Part shown: piece after piece, positions 50,406-59,350 of the stretch
How the letters are laid out: every line of letters begins with the position of its first letter
Position numbering within the stretch: the stretch's first letter is position 1
Assembly: GCF_013394655.1 (NCBI RefSeq)
Contig: NZ_CP053351.1
Location: 2,200,501 to 2,264,500, forward strand
Origin: Winogradskyella schleiferi
Lineage (GTDB): Bacteria; Bacteroidota; Bacteroidia; Flavobacteriales; Flavobacteriaceae
DNA length: 64,000 bases
Reading direction: 5' to 3'
Program-made: the position numbers and the translations under genes
The notes under the pieces: generated by a model
Told to the model about the DNA's origin: nothing
The model's database searches: none
Seen by the model: only the letters and a program-made list of their open reading frames with translations

Positions 50406-52814
50406 ATGAGTAAACGAAGAATTAAAAAAATAGCAATTATTGGATCGGGAATCATGGGAAGCGGAATCGCTTGTCATTTCGCCAATATTGGTGTCGACGT
50501 TTTACTTTTGGACATTGTTCCAAGAGAATTAAACGACAAAGAAAAGGCAAAAGGCTTAACCTTAGAAGACAAGGCTGTTAGAAACAGATTGGTAAATGAT
50601 GCATTGGCTGCCTCCATAAAATCAAAGCCTGCACCACTCTATCATCGATCATTCGCAAGCCGAATCACCACAGGAAACTTAGAAGATGATATCTCTAAAG
50701 TGGCCGATGTCGATTGGATTATGGAAGTCGTAGTTGAAAGGCTAGACATCAAAAAGCAAGTGTTTGAAAACCTTGAAAAACATAGAACGCCAGGCACCTT
50801 AATTACATCAAACACCTCTGGTATTCCAATTAAGTTTATGAGTGAAGGTCGTAGCGACGATTTCCGGAAGCATTTCTGCGGAACACATTTCTTTAATCCT
50901 GCACGTTACTTAAAATTATTCGAAATTATTCCTGGTCCAGAAACAGACCAAGCCGTTTTGGATTTCTTAAATGACTATGGGGAAAAATTCTTAGGTAAAA
51001 CATCTGTAATTGCAAAAGATACGCCTGCTTTCATCGGGAACAGAATCGGGATTTTTAGTATACAGAGTTTATTTCATGCGGTCAAAGATTTAGATTTAAC
51101 GGTTGAGGAAGTTGATAAATTATCAGGTCCAGTCATTGGTCGTCCAAAATCGGCTACCTTCAGAACGGTTGATGTGGTTGGCTTAGATACCTTGGTGCAC
51201 GTCGCTAACGGCATTTATGAAAACTGTCCTGATGACGAACGAAGAGAACTTTTCAAATTACCAGATTTCATCGATACTATGATGGAAAACAAATGGTTAG
51301 GAAGTAAAACAGGACAAGGCTTTTATAAAAAAGTCAAAAAAGACGATGGGTCTTCAGAGATTCTAGCCCTCGATTTAAACACTCTTGAATACAGATCTTC
51401 TAAAAAAGCTAAATTCGCTACTTTAGAAATGACCAAGACGGTCGATAAAGTTGTTGACCGTTTCAAAATATTAGTAAAAGGAAAAGATAAAGCGGGAGAA
51501 TTCTACCGTAAAAGCTTTACGGCCTTGTTCGCTTATGTGTCTAACCGAATTCCTGAGATTTCAGATGAGCTTTACAAGATCGATGATGCCATGAAAGCTG
51601 GTTTTGGATGGGAACATGGTCCTTTCCAAATTTGGGATGCTATAGGCGTTGAAAAAGGAATCGAATTGATGAAAGCCGAAGGTTTAGAACCTGCTGCTTG
51701 GGTTAATGAGATGATCGCTTCTGGTAACAAATCTTTTTATACAGTTAAAGATGGCGCTTCCTACTATTACGATATACCTTCAAAATCACAAACAAAAATT
51801 CCTGGTCAAGATAGTTTCATCATCTTGAATAATATCAGAAAAACGAACGAAGTCTTTAAAAACTCAGGAGTTGTTATTGAAGATCTAGGTGACGGCATCC
51901 TTAACTGTGAGTTCCAATCTAAAATGAATACCATTGGTGGCGACGTTTTAGCTGGATTAAATAAAGCAATTGATTTAGCCGAAAAAGATTTTGCAGGATT
52001 GGTCGTTGGTAATCAAGCTGCCAACTTCTCTGTTGGTGCAAACATCGGCATGATTTTTATGATGGCTGCAGAACAAGAATATGACGAACTGAATGCTGCT
52101 ATAAAATATTTCCAAGACACCATGATGCGTATGCGTTATTCTGCAATTCCAACGATTTCTGCACCTCATGGTATGGCTTTAGGAGGTGGTTGTGAATTAT
52201 CATTACACGCAGATAAGGTTGTAGCAGCAGCAGAAACATACATGGGACTTGTAGAGTTCGGTGTTGGTGTGATTCCTGGTGGTGGAGGTTCTAAAGAAAT
52301 GGCTTTAAGAGCACAAGACTTGTTCCAAAAAGGAGACGTTCAATTAAATGTGTTACAGGAATATTTCTTAACCATTGGTATGGCCAAAGTATCAACGTCT
52401 GCTTATGAGGCTTTCGACTTAGGTTTACTTCAAAAAGGAAAAGATGTTGTCGTCGTAAATAAAGACCGACAAATAGCTGTAGCCAAACAACACGCAAAAT
52501 TAATGGCAGATGCTGGGTATACGCAACCAGTAAAAAGAGATGATGTGTTAGTCCTAGGAAAACAAGCGTTAGGTATGTTCTTAGTTGGCACAGACGCTAT
52601 GGAAGACTCTAATTACATTTCTGAACACGACATGAAAATCGCCAACAAATTAGCCTACGTTATGGCTGGAGGCGATTTATCTGAACCAACCAAAGTAACA
52701 GAACAATATTTATTGGATTTAGAACGTGAAGCATTTTTGTCACTTTGTACTGAACGTAAAACATTGGAGAGAATTCAGCATATGTTAACAAAGGGTAAGC
52801 CACTTAGAAATTAG
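50406..52814 (+). CDS. 3-Hydroxyacyl-CoA dehydrogenase / enoyl-CoA hydratase
   Basis: An 802-residue bifunctional beta-oxidation enzyme. The NAD-binding fold is at the N-terminus (KIAIIGSGIMGSGIACHFA near residue 6-25), followed by the 3HCDH C-terminal domains (to about residue 410), then the crotonase/enoyl-CoA hydratase domain with SAPHGMALGGGCELSLHAD near residue 580. This order is the reverse of E. coli FadB and FadJ, where the hydratase is first, but is common in Bacteroidetes and other bacteria. It is in an operon with the MarR gene, thiolase and acyl-CoA dehydrogenase; a four-helix-bundle ORF follows. Confidence 0.93.
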   Translation: MSKRRIKKIAIIGSGIMGSGIACHFANIGVDVLLLDIVPRELNDKEKAKGLTLEDKAVRNRLVNDALAASIKSKPAPLYHRSFASRITTGNLEDDISKVADVDWIMEVVVERLDIKKQVFENLEKHRTPGTLITSNTSGIPIKFMSEGRSDDFRKHFCGTHFFNPARYLKLFEIIPGPETDQAVLDFLNDYGEKFLGKTSVIAKDTPAFIGNRIGIFSIQSLFHAVKDLDLTVEEVDKLSGPVIGRPKSATFRTVDVVGLDTLVHVANGIYENCPDDERRELFKLPDFIDTMMENKWLGSKTGQGFYKKVKKDDGSSEILALDLNTLEYRSSKKAKFATLEMTKTVDKVVDRFKILVKGKDKAGEFYRKSFTALFAYVSNRIPEISDELYKIDDAMKAGFGWEHGPFQIWDAIGVEKGIELMKAEGLEPAAWVNEMIASGNKSFYTVKDGASYYYDIPSKSQTKIPGQDSFIILNNIRKTNEVFKNSGVVIEDLGDGILNCEFQSKMNTIGGDVLAGLNKAIDLAEKDFAGLVVGNQAANFSVGANIGMIFMMAAEQEYDELNAAIKYFQDTMMRMRYSAIPTISAPHGMALGGGCELSLHADKVVAAAETYMGLVEFGVGVIPGGGGSKEMALRAQDLFQKGDVQLNVLQEYFLTIGMAKVSTSAYEAFDLGLLQKGKDVVVVNKDRQIAVAKQHAKLMADAGYTQPVKRDDVLVLGKQALGMFLVGTDAMEDSNYISEHDMKIANKLAYVMAGGDLSEPTKVTEQYLLDLEREAFLSLCTERKTLERIQHMLTKGKPLRN

Positions 52815-52847
52815 ACGTTAGACAACTAGAATCTAGATTATAGACTA
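52811..52847 (+). repeat. Heptanucleotide array and left flank of the four-helix-bundle gene
   Basis: TTAGACG, TTAGACA, ACTAGAA, TCTAGAT and TATAGAC follow one another with period 7 from 52811. The last 14 bases (52834-52847) are the inverted partner of 53204-53217 (12 of 14 match), and they run into the start codon of the ORF. Confidence 0.75.
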
Positions 52848-53206
52848 TGGGACGACATAATTTTAAAATATTGAAAGTTTGGCAAGATGGAATTAATTTA
52901 GTTCAAGAGAACTATAAATTAACTCGAAATTTTCCTGACTTTGAAAGGTTTAATCTTGTTAGTCAAATGAATAGATGCGCAGTTTCTATTCCTTCTAATA
53001 TTTCGGAAGGCTCCAGTAAAAGTAAAGATAGACACTTTAAGAAATATCTTGAAAATAGTTTGGGTTCAGCTTTCGAGTGGGAAACGCAATTAATTGTTTC
53101 TTATAATGAAGAGTATTTAGATAAAAATCAATTTGAAGAATTAGAAAACAAAATATTACAAATTCAAAAAATGTTAGGAAAGTTTATTGATAACCTTGGT
53201 GATTAG
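52847..53206 (+). CDS. Four-helix bundle protein (23S rRNA intervening sequence protein family)
   Basis: A 119-residue protein of the S23/four-helix-bundle family: helices with LKVWQDGINLVQENYKL, the conserved VSQMNRCAVSIPSNISEGSSK turn and a long amphipathic C-terminal helix (EELENKILQIQKML). Known members occur as ORFs within or between other genes and as partners of diversity-generating retroelements; their function is unclear. Here it lies inside the beta-oxidation operon, and its start and stop codons fall within inverted repeats, which suggests that the ORF and its flanks form a mobile or formerly mobile unit. Confidence 0.9.
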   Translation: MGRHNFKILKVWQDGINLVQENYKLTRNFPDFERFNLVSQMNRCAVSIPSNISEGSSKSKDRHFKKYLENSLGSAFEWETQLIVSYNEEYLDKNQFEELENKILQIQKMLGKFIDNLGD

Positions 53207-53242
53207 TCTATTTTCTAATCGTCTAGCTTCTAGACTCTCTTT
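53204..53242 (+). repeat. Heptanucleotide array and right flank of the four-helix-bundle gene
   Basis: TAGTCTATTTTCTA (53204-53217) is the inverted partner of 52834-52847. It contains the stop codon TAG and runs into TCTAGCT and TCTAGAC units of the heptanucleotide array. The array ends near 53242. Confidence 0.75.
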
Positions 53243-53262
53243 TCAATTTAATAAATAAAACT

Positions 53263-54456
53263 ATGAATAAGACCGCATATATAGTAAAAGCATACAGAAC
53301 TGCCGTTGGTAAAGCACCAAAAGGTGTGTTCCGTTTTAAAAGAACAGATGAATTAGCTGCTGAAACCATTCAGCATATGATGAAGGAGCTGCCAAATTTA
53401 GATAAAAAACGTATTGACGATGTTATCGTTGGTAACGCCATGCCAGAAGGTTCGCAAGGACTTAACATGGCACGATTTATCTCATTAATTGGGTTAGATA
53501 GTGTAGATGTTCCTGGAGTTACCGTCAACCGCTTTTGTGCCTCTGGTATTGAAACCATCGGAATTGCAGCGGCCAAAATTCAGTCTGGAATGGCAGATTG
53601 CATCATTGCAGGTGGCGCAGAAAGCATGAGTAGTGTTCCAATGACAGGTTTTAAACCAGAATTAAATTACGATACCGTAAAAGCTGGGCATGAGGACTAT
53701 TATTGGGGAATGGGAAATACGGCTGAAGCGGTTGCAAAACAATTCAATGTATCTCGTGAAGACCAGGATGAGTTTGCCTACAATTCACATATGAAAGCCT
53801 TAAAAGCACAAGCTGAAAACCGTTTCCAAGATCAAATTGTTCCGATAGACGTTGAGCAAACATACATTGACGACAACGGCAAGAAAGCAACAAAATCTTA
53901 CACAGTCACTAAAGACGAAGGTCCTCGTGCAGGTACAAGTTTAAAGGCTTTAGCAAAATTACGACCTGTATTTGCGGCGAACGGAAGTGTAACAGCTGGT
54001 AACTCATCGCAAATGAGTGATGGCGCAGCTTTCGTAATGATTATGAGTGAAGAGATGGTAAAAGAATTGAATCTGGAACCTATCGCAAGACTTGTAAATT
54101 ATGCTGCTGCTGGTGTTGAACCACGAATTATGGGAATCGGACCAGTAAAAGCCATTCCAAAGGCATTAAAACAAGGCGGTTTAAAACAAGATGATCTAGC
54201 GTTAATTGAGTTAAACGAAGCCTTCGCTTCACAATCAATTGCTGTGATTAGAGAATTAGACCTCAATCCAGATATCATAAATGTTAATGGTGGTGCCATT
54301 GCGTTAGGTCATCCATTAGGATGTACTGGAACAAAATTATCGGTACAACTATTTGATGAAATGCGTAAGCAAAACATGAAAGGCAAATATGGCGCTGTAA
54401 CGATGTGCGTTGGTACAGGTCAAGGTGCTTGTGGGATATTTGAGTTTTTAAATTAG
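53263..54456 (+). CDS. Acetyl-CoA C-acyltransferase (3-ketoacyl-CoA thiolase)
   Basis: A 397-residue thiolase. The active-site Cys is in VNRFCASGIETI near residue 91, the His in GGAIALGHPLGCTG near residue 352 and the second Cys in VGTGQGACGIFE near residue 385. It should cleave 3-ketoacyl-CoA in the last step of beta-oxidation; a biosynthetic direction is less likely given the neighbours. It is separated from the hydroxyacyl-CoA dehydrogenase by the four-helix-bundle ORF and from the acyl-CoA dehydrogenase by a heptanucleotide-repeat stretch. Confidence 0.93.
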   Translation: MNKTAYIVKAYRTAVGKAPKGVFRFKRTDELAAETIQHMMKELPNLDKKRIDDVIVGNAMPEGSQGLNMARFISLIGLDSVDVPGVTVNRFCASGIETIGIAAAKIQSGMADCIIAGGAESMSSVPMTGFKPELNYDTVKAGHEDYYWGMGNTAEAVAKQFNVSREDQDEFAYNSHMKALKAQAENRFQDQIVPIDVEQTYIDDNGKKATKSYTVTKDEGPRAGTSLKALAKLRPVFAANGSVTAGNSSQMSDGAAFVMIMSEEMVKELNLEPIARLVNYAAAGVEPRIMGIGPVKAIPKALKQGGLKQDDLALIELNEAFASQSIAVIRELDLNPDIINVNGGAIALGHPLGCTGTKLSVQLFDEMRKQNMKGKYGAVTMCVGTGQGACGIFEFLN

Positions 54457-54459
54457 AAC

Positions 54460-54556
54460 ATAGACGAATAGAGTCTAGCATCTAGACTTAAAAATTATAC
54501 ATCAAATTAACAAAGTGCAGTCTAGAATCTAGTATCTAGCTGTCTAGAATCTAAAT
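54460..54556 (+). repeat. Heptanucleotide repeats without an ORF
   Basis: ATAGACG, AATAGAG, TCTAGCA, TCTAGAC (54460-54487) and, after 33 bp, TCTAGAA, TCTAGTA, TCTAGCTG, TCTAGAA, TCTAAAT (54521-54556). This is the same TCTAGAN unit as around the four-helix-bundle gene, but no ORF lies between the two blocks. It may be a solo copy or the relic of an excised unit. Confidence 0.75.
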
Positions 54557-54562
54557 AAAAAA

Positions 54563-56371
54563 ATGGAAACAACAGAAAAAGACATACTAAGAGGCGGTCA
54601 ATTCCTCGTTAAAGAAACAGACTGCCAAGACATTTTTACTCCTGAAGACTTTTCAGAAGAGCAACAAATGATGAAAGAGTCCGTAATGGAATTCAACGAA
54701 CGTGAAATCATCGCTCACAAACCACGCTTTGAAGCAAAAGATTTTGCCCTCACCGAAGAAGTGATGCGTAAAGCTGGAGAAATGGGCTTTTTAGGTGTCG
54801 CTGTTCCTGAAGCTTATGACGGTTTAGGAATGGGATTTGTTTCCACATGTTTAACATGTGATTATATTTCATCAGGAACTGGTTCATTCAGTACAGCATT
54901 TGGTGCTCACACAGGAATCGGCACTATGCCAATTACCTTATACGGCACAGAAGAGCAAAAGCAAAAATATGTACCAAAATTAGCAACAGGTGAATGGTTT
55001 GGAGCCTATTGTTTGACAGAACCTGGAGCAGGTTCAGATGCGAATTCAGGTAAAACAACTGCCGAATTATCTCCAGATGGCAAATCATACAAAATCAACG
55101 GTCAAAAAATGTGGATTTCAAATGCAGGTTTTTGTAGTTTGATGATTGTCTTTGCTCGTATTGAAGATGATAAAAATATTACGGGTTTCATCGTTGAATA
55201 CGATAAAGACAACCCAAATGGCATTGTTTTAGGTGAGGAAGAACATAAATTAGGTATTCGTGCAAGTTCTACACGTCAGGTATTTTTTAACGATACCGTT
55301 GTGTCTGTCGAAAATATGTTAGCAGGTCGTGGTGAAGGATTTAAAATCGCCATGAATGCACTTAATGTTGGACGTATTAAATTAGCCGCAGCTTGTTTAG
55401 ATTCTCAAAGACGCATTTTAACGACTGCCGTACAGTATGCTAATGAACGTAAACAGTTTAAAACACCAATTGCAGATTTTGGAGCTATAAAAACCAAATT
55501 AGCTGAAATGGCAGCAAGTGCCTATGCTGGAGAATCTGCGACATATAGAGCTGCAAAAAACATTGAAGATCGGATTGCGATGCGCGAAGCGGCCGGAAAT
55601 TCTCATCAAGAGGCAGAACTTAAAGGTGTGGAAGAATATGCCATTGAATGTTCTATCTTAAAAGTGGCAGTTTCTGAAGATGTACAAAATTCGGCAGATG
55701 AAGGTATCCAAATTTTTGGAGGCATGGGCTTCTCTGAAGAAACACCGATGGAAGCGGCTTGGAGAGATGCTAGAATTGCTCGTATTTATGAAGGCACCAA
55801 CGAAATTAACAGAATGTTAGTCGTTGGGATGTTGGTTAAGAAAGCAATGAAAGGTCATGTGGATTTATTAGGGCCTGCACAAAAAGTCCAGGAAGAATTA
55901 ATGGGCATTCCATCGTTTGAAACCCCAGATTATTCTGAATTGTTTTCAGAAGAAAAAGAAATGATCAAAAAGTTAAAGAAAACCTTTTTGATGGTGGCTG
56001 GTGGAGCAGTTCAAAAATTTGGACCGCAACTCGAAGAACACCAACAATTATTGATTGCTGCTGCAGATATCTTAATTGAAATCTACATGGCAGAATCCGC
56101 AATCTTAAGAACCGAAAAGAATGCCAAACGTTTTGGCGAAGAGACACAATCGGCCCAAATCGCCATGGCAAAATTATATCTATATCATGCGGTGGATATC
56201 GTGGAAGAAAAAGGAAAAGAAAGTATTATTTCATTTGCTGAAGGTGACGAGCAACGTATGTTATTAATGGGACTGAAACGTTTCACTAAGTATCAAAATT
56301 ATCCTGATATTGTTGATTTACGGATTGAAATAGCAGAAAAAGTAAAAGCAGAAAACAAATACTGCTTCTAA
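54563..56371 (+). CDS. Acyl-CoA dehydrogenase (FAD-dependent)
   Basis: A 602-residue acyl-CoA dehydrogenase, first step of beta-oxidation. The acyl-CoA dehydrogenase fold is in the first 400 residues (AYCLTEPGAGSDANSGKT near residue 155, KMWISNAGF, and RIYEGTNEINRMLV near residue 412 with the conserved Glu). A C-terminal extension of about 190 residues makes it resemble the very-long-chain or ACAD9-type enzymes. The stop is followed by a strong terminator. It is the last gene of the fad operon. Confidence 0.92.
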   Translation: METTEKDILRGGQFLVKETDCQDIFTPEDFSEEQQMMKESVMEFNEREIIAHKPRFEAKDFALTEEVMRKAGEMGFLGVAVPEAYDGLGMGFVSTCLTCDYISSGTGSFSTAFGAHTGIGTMPITLYGTEEQKQKYVPKLATGEWFGAYCLTEPGAGSDANSGKTTAELSPDGKSYKINGQKMWISNAGFCSLMIVFARIEDDKNITGFIVEYDKDNPNGIVLGEEEHKLGIRASSTRQVFFNDTVVSVENMLAGRGEGFKIAMNALNVGRIKLAAACLDSQRRILTTAVQYANERKQFKTPIADFGAIKTKLAEMAASAYAGESATYRAAKNIEDRIAMREAAGNSHQEAELKGVEEYAIECSILKVAVSEDVQNSADEGIQIFGGMGFSEETPMEAAWRDARIARIYEGTNEINRMLVVGMLVKKAMKGHVDLLGPAQKVQEELMGIPSFETPDYSELFSEEKEMIKKLKKTFLMVAGGAVQKFGPQLEEHQQLLIAAADILIEIYMAESAILRTEKNAKRFGEETQSAQIAMAKLYLYHAVDIVEEKGKESIISFAEGDEQRMLLMGLKRFTKYQNYPDIVDLRIEIAEKVKAENKYCF

Positions 56372-56410
56372 TAATTCAATAATTAGACTAACTCAAATAA
56401 TTCTAATTAT

Positions 56411-56455
56411 AAAGCCAATTCTTCCTATATAAATTTGGATTGAATTGGCTTTTTT
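56411..56455 (+). terminator. Rho-independent terminator
   Basis: AAAGCCAATTC (56411-56421) pairs with GAATTGGCTTT (56442-56452), followed by T residues to 56455. It ends the beta-oxidation operon. Confidence 0.85.
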
Positions 56456-56466
56456 CATTCCAAAGC

Positions 56467-56495
56467 AAAAAACCATCTATCACTAGATGGTTTTT
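56467..56495. terminator. Bidirectional rho-independent terminator, likely of rnpB
   Basis: ACCATCTA and TAGATGGT pair around a TCAC loop, with A-run on the left and T-run on the right. Read on the minus strand it lies just after the 3' end of RNase P RNA and ends with a T-run. Confidence 0.75.
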
Positions 56496-56503
56496 GTATG
56501 TTT

Positions 56504-56820
56504 AAGCAAATCTATAAGCCGAATTCTGTACTCTAAAAGAGTCCTTATCATTTATCTACGTTTACTGTTACCAGCAAACTTTAGCTGTCTACCCTCTAGT
56601 ATCGCGCGTGTACGCTCTCCCGATAGTTATCAGAGCACTAGTTTACATGACATTGCACCACATAGAGTTTACCTGGTTTCACTACAGCATGACCTGTACA
56701 TACTTTCTGTTGCACTTTTCCTCACCTTTCGGTGGATGGCTGTTAGCCACTATGATTACACTTTGGTGTTCGGACTTTCCTTACTGATATTTATAATCAG
56801 TACGATAAGGCGATCTGCTT
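56504..56820 (-). ncRNA. rnpB: RNase P RNA (class A)
   Basis: About 317 nt on the minus strand. The 5' end AAGCAGATC and the 3' end GATTTGCTT pair over nine bases as helix P1. Read on the minus strand, conserved parts are AAGGAAAGTCCGAACACC early in the molecule, the CACCGAAAGGTG hairpin, GGTAAACTC in the middle and ACAGAATTCGGCTTATAGA near the 3' end. This RNA is the catalytic part of RNase P, which matures the 5' ends of tRNAs. A minus-strand -7 box lies just upstream. A frame open on the plus strand across this region is not a gene. Ends were set by P1 and may be off by a few bases. Confidence 0.93.
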
Positions 56821-56824
56821 GGCG

Positions 56825-56832
56825 CAAAAGTA
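56825..56832 (-). promoter_or_regulatory. -7 box for rnpB
   Basis: The minus strand reads TACTTTTG, matching TAnnTTTG, five bases before the deduced RNA 5' end at 56820. Confidence 0.6.
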
Positions 56833-56942
56833 CATAAATTGTTAATAACTCATATTAAATTTAAGTTCTTATAAATCGCTATTAAGTGGTTATTCTTAAA
56901 TTTGTAATTCGGATTCTTAATTTAATTCAAGAGCATCGAAAG

Positions 56943-58688
56943 ATGCCAAAACTAGTTCAGCAAACCTTGGAACACTTTGTAGTATCAGCCCGTAAATACA
57001 GACCACAGACCTTTAAGGATGTTGTGGGTCAGCAGGCCATTACCAATACGTTGCTGAATGCCATTGAAAACAATCACTTAGCACAAGCTCTATTGTTTAC
57101 AGGACCTCGAGGTGTAGGTAAAACCACTTGTGCGCGTATCCTTGCTAAGATGATTAATAGTGATGGTAACACAAGCGAAGACGAAGATTTTGCCTTTAAT
57201 ATTTTTGAACTCGATGCGGCATCCAATAACTCTGTTGATGATATTAGAAACTTAACCGACCAGGTTCGGATTCCTCCACAAGTTGGAAAATACAAGGTTT
57301 ATATCATTGATGAGGTGCACATGTTATCCCAAGCGGCTTTTAATGCGTTTTTGAAGACTTTAGAAGAACCGCCAAAACATTGTATTTTCATTTTAGCGAC
57401 CACTGAAAAACATAAAATTATTCCAACGATATTATCGCGTTGTCAGATTTTCGATTTTAAACGAATTACGGTTTCAGACGCAAAGGAATACTTAAAATAT
57501 ATTGCCAAAGAACAAGGCATTACCGCTGAAGATGATGCGCTCCATATCATTGCCCAAAAAGCAGATGGTGCGATGCGAGATGCGCTGTCTATTTTTGACC
57601 GCGTCGTCAGTTTTTCGGGTAAGAATTTAACTAGACAGGCCGTTACTGAGAATTTGAATGTTCTCGATTATGAAACTTACTTTACAAGTACAGATTTAAT
57701 TTTAGAAAATAAAATTCCAGATTTACTGGTACAGTTCAACAGCATTCTGTCCAAAGGATTTGATGGTCATCACTATATCGCAGGCTTGGCGTCTCATTTT
57801 AGGGATTTAATGGTCTGCAAGAATCCAGCAACTATTCCATTGCTTGAAGTTGGTGAAGATACAAGTCTGAAATACCAAGAACAATCACAGAAAACATCGC
57901 ATAGTTTTCTAATGGAAGGGATTCGGTTGGCCAATGACTGTGATCTGAAATATAAGTCCAGTAAAAATCAACGTTTGCTCGTTGAATTAACGCTTATGCA
58001 ACTTGCCTCTATCACTTTTGATGGAGAAAAAAAAAATCTTAAGCACTTCATAATTCCGCCTTCCTATTTTAAAGCGAGAGGCATCACTCCTATTCGGGTT
58101 ACAAAACCTAAAGCCGAAGTTAAAGTTCCAGAAAAAACTACTATTTCCCAGGAAAAACCAAAAGAATTAGTTTCCGAAGTCGCTGAACCTGTTGTGGACA
58201 TTCCTAAGATTTCCATAAACAAACCAAAATCATCAACCTCTGGTTTATCATTAAAAAGTATTCGGGAAAAGAAAGAACATCAGTTACGCCAAATGGATGT
58301 AGTGATTGATGAAGACGATCTACCAAAAGAACCTGTAACACAGGAAGCCTTAAACGACGCTTGGAAAACCTACACTGCTAGAATGGATAAAAAAGGTGAA
58401 AAAATTATGGCTTCTATTTTACAAATGGATCAGCCAAAATTAAAGGACACAACCATTTATTTAACTTATTCCAACAATACCAATAAAATAGAATTGGAAC
58501 GTGCCGAGTTTCCGCTGATGTCCTTTCTAAAGAAAAAATTACGGAATTACGATTTAAAATTGGATATTACGGTTAATGAGGAAATCGCCAAAAAATATGC
58601 TTTCACACCATTAGAGAAATACGAAAAGCTAAAAGAGAAAAATCCTAATATTGAGGTGTTGCGACAGACTTTCGGATTAGATATTTAA
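56943..58688 (+). CDS. dnaX: DNA polymerase III subunit gamma/tau
   Basis: A 581-residue clamp-loader ATPase. Walker A is GPRGVGKTT near residue 48, Walker B DEVHMLS, sensor regions LATTEKHKI and SRCQIFDFKR. The four-Cys zinc module found in many DnaX proteins between Walker A and the AAASNNSVDD region is absent, as in other flavobacterial versions. The frame reaches a GTG at 56886, but the ATG at 56943 or the TTG at 56967 (which gives MEHFVVSARKYRP) are better starts. A proline/lysine-rich tail precedes the C-terminal domain IV-V region. It works with the delta subunits. Confidence 0.92.
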   Translation: MPKLVQQTLEHFVVSARKYRPQTFKDVVGQQAITNTLLNAIENNHLAQALLFTGPRGVGKTTCARILAKMINSDGNTSEDEDFAFNIFELDAASNNSVDDIRNLTDQVRIPPQVGKYKVYIIDEVHMLSQAAFNAFLKTLEEPPKHCIFILATTEKHKIIPTILSRCQIFDFKRITVSDAKEYLKYIAKEQGITAEDDALHIIAQKADGAMRDALSIFDRVVSFSGKNLTRQAVTENLNVLDYETYFTSTDLILENKIPDLLVQFNSILSKGFDGHHYIAGLASHFRDLMVCKNPATIPLLEVGEDTSLKYQEQSQKTSHSFLMEGIRLANDCDLKYKSSKNQRLLVELTLMQLASITFDGEKKNLKHFIIPPSYFKARGITPIRVTKPKAEVKVPEKTTISQEKPKELVSEVAEPVVDIPKISINKPKSSTSGLSLKSIREKKEHQLRQMDVVIDEDDLPKEPVTQEALNDAWKTYTARMDKKGEKIMASILQMDQPKLKDTTIYLTYSNNTNKIELERAEFPLMSFLKKKLRNYDLKLDITVNEEIAKKYAFTPLEKYEKLKEKNPNIEVLRQTFGLDI

Positions 58689-58691
58689 GAT

Positions 58692-59273
58692 ATGAAACAT
58701 TTACTCGGACTTCTATTACTACTTACGGCTTTCACAAGTTGCGAAGGAAGAAAAACACAACGCCAAGCCTTGTCGGAAAGCATTGAAGAGTTCAAAAAAG
58801 CAGTCAATATTGAAACCATTGTTTATATTCCTGAAACTTATATTGAACAAGACGTAGATACCTTAATGAGCAATGGTTTTCGTGTAAAAATAAAGACCTA
58901 TGCGGATATGTCTAACGCTGTCCGTTTTTCAAATATAAAAGACACCATTAATTACCAGACGTATTATAGAAACTTCAAATTTGATATAAACGTAACTAAA
59001 GACGATAAGGTAATTTACAACAAGAGTTTCAATAAGAAAAAAGTGAATAAAGCCTTTAAATACAAAGGAAATTTAGTTTCGGGTTCAGATTTGTATAACT
59101 TTGATACGCTTGCGGTTTTAAAATCGATTCAAGTTAATGACGATCCCAGTTACACAAATATGGTTTTGATAGATATTATGTATGCTATTCCAGAAACTGA
59201 TAGATTTGCATCGCATCGCCTATTTATTGATGAAAAAGGTAAATCTCATATTGTACAATTAGGTGAAAAATAA
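58692..59273 (+). CDS. Lipoprotein of unknown function
   Basis: A 193-residue protein with a lipoprotein signal (lipobox AFTSC, Cys near residue 17) and a soluble mixed alpha/beta domain. It starts 3 bp after dnaX and is likely cotranscribed with it. It contains no catalytic motif that I recognise. Its neighbours dnaX and miaE do not suggest a role. Confidence 0.7.
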   Translation: MKHLLGLLLLLTAFTSCEGRKTQRQALSESIEEFKKAVNIETIVYIPETYIEQDVDTLMSNGFRVKIKTYADMSNAVRFSNIKDTINYQTYYRNFKFDINVTKDDKVIYNKSFNKKKVNKAFKYKGNLVSGSDLYNFDTLAVLKSIQVNDDPSYTNMVLIDIMYAIPETDRFASHRLFIDEKGKSHIVQLGEK

Positions 59274-59350
59274 ACGATTTAAATACACTACCACGCTGTG
59301 GCTTTACCACAATATTTGTGTTTAAAATCTCAGTAATTAATAACTCAAAC

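Noticed and set aside
52811..54556. A CRISPR array in the TCTAGAN repeats
   Set aside because: The unit is only seven bases, tandem and without spacers, and no cas gene is nearby.
56487..56837. A 116-codon plus-strand frame between the fad operon and dnaX
   Set aside because: It lies over RNase P RNA on the minus strand, whose conserved sequences and P1 helix explain the region.
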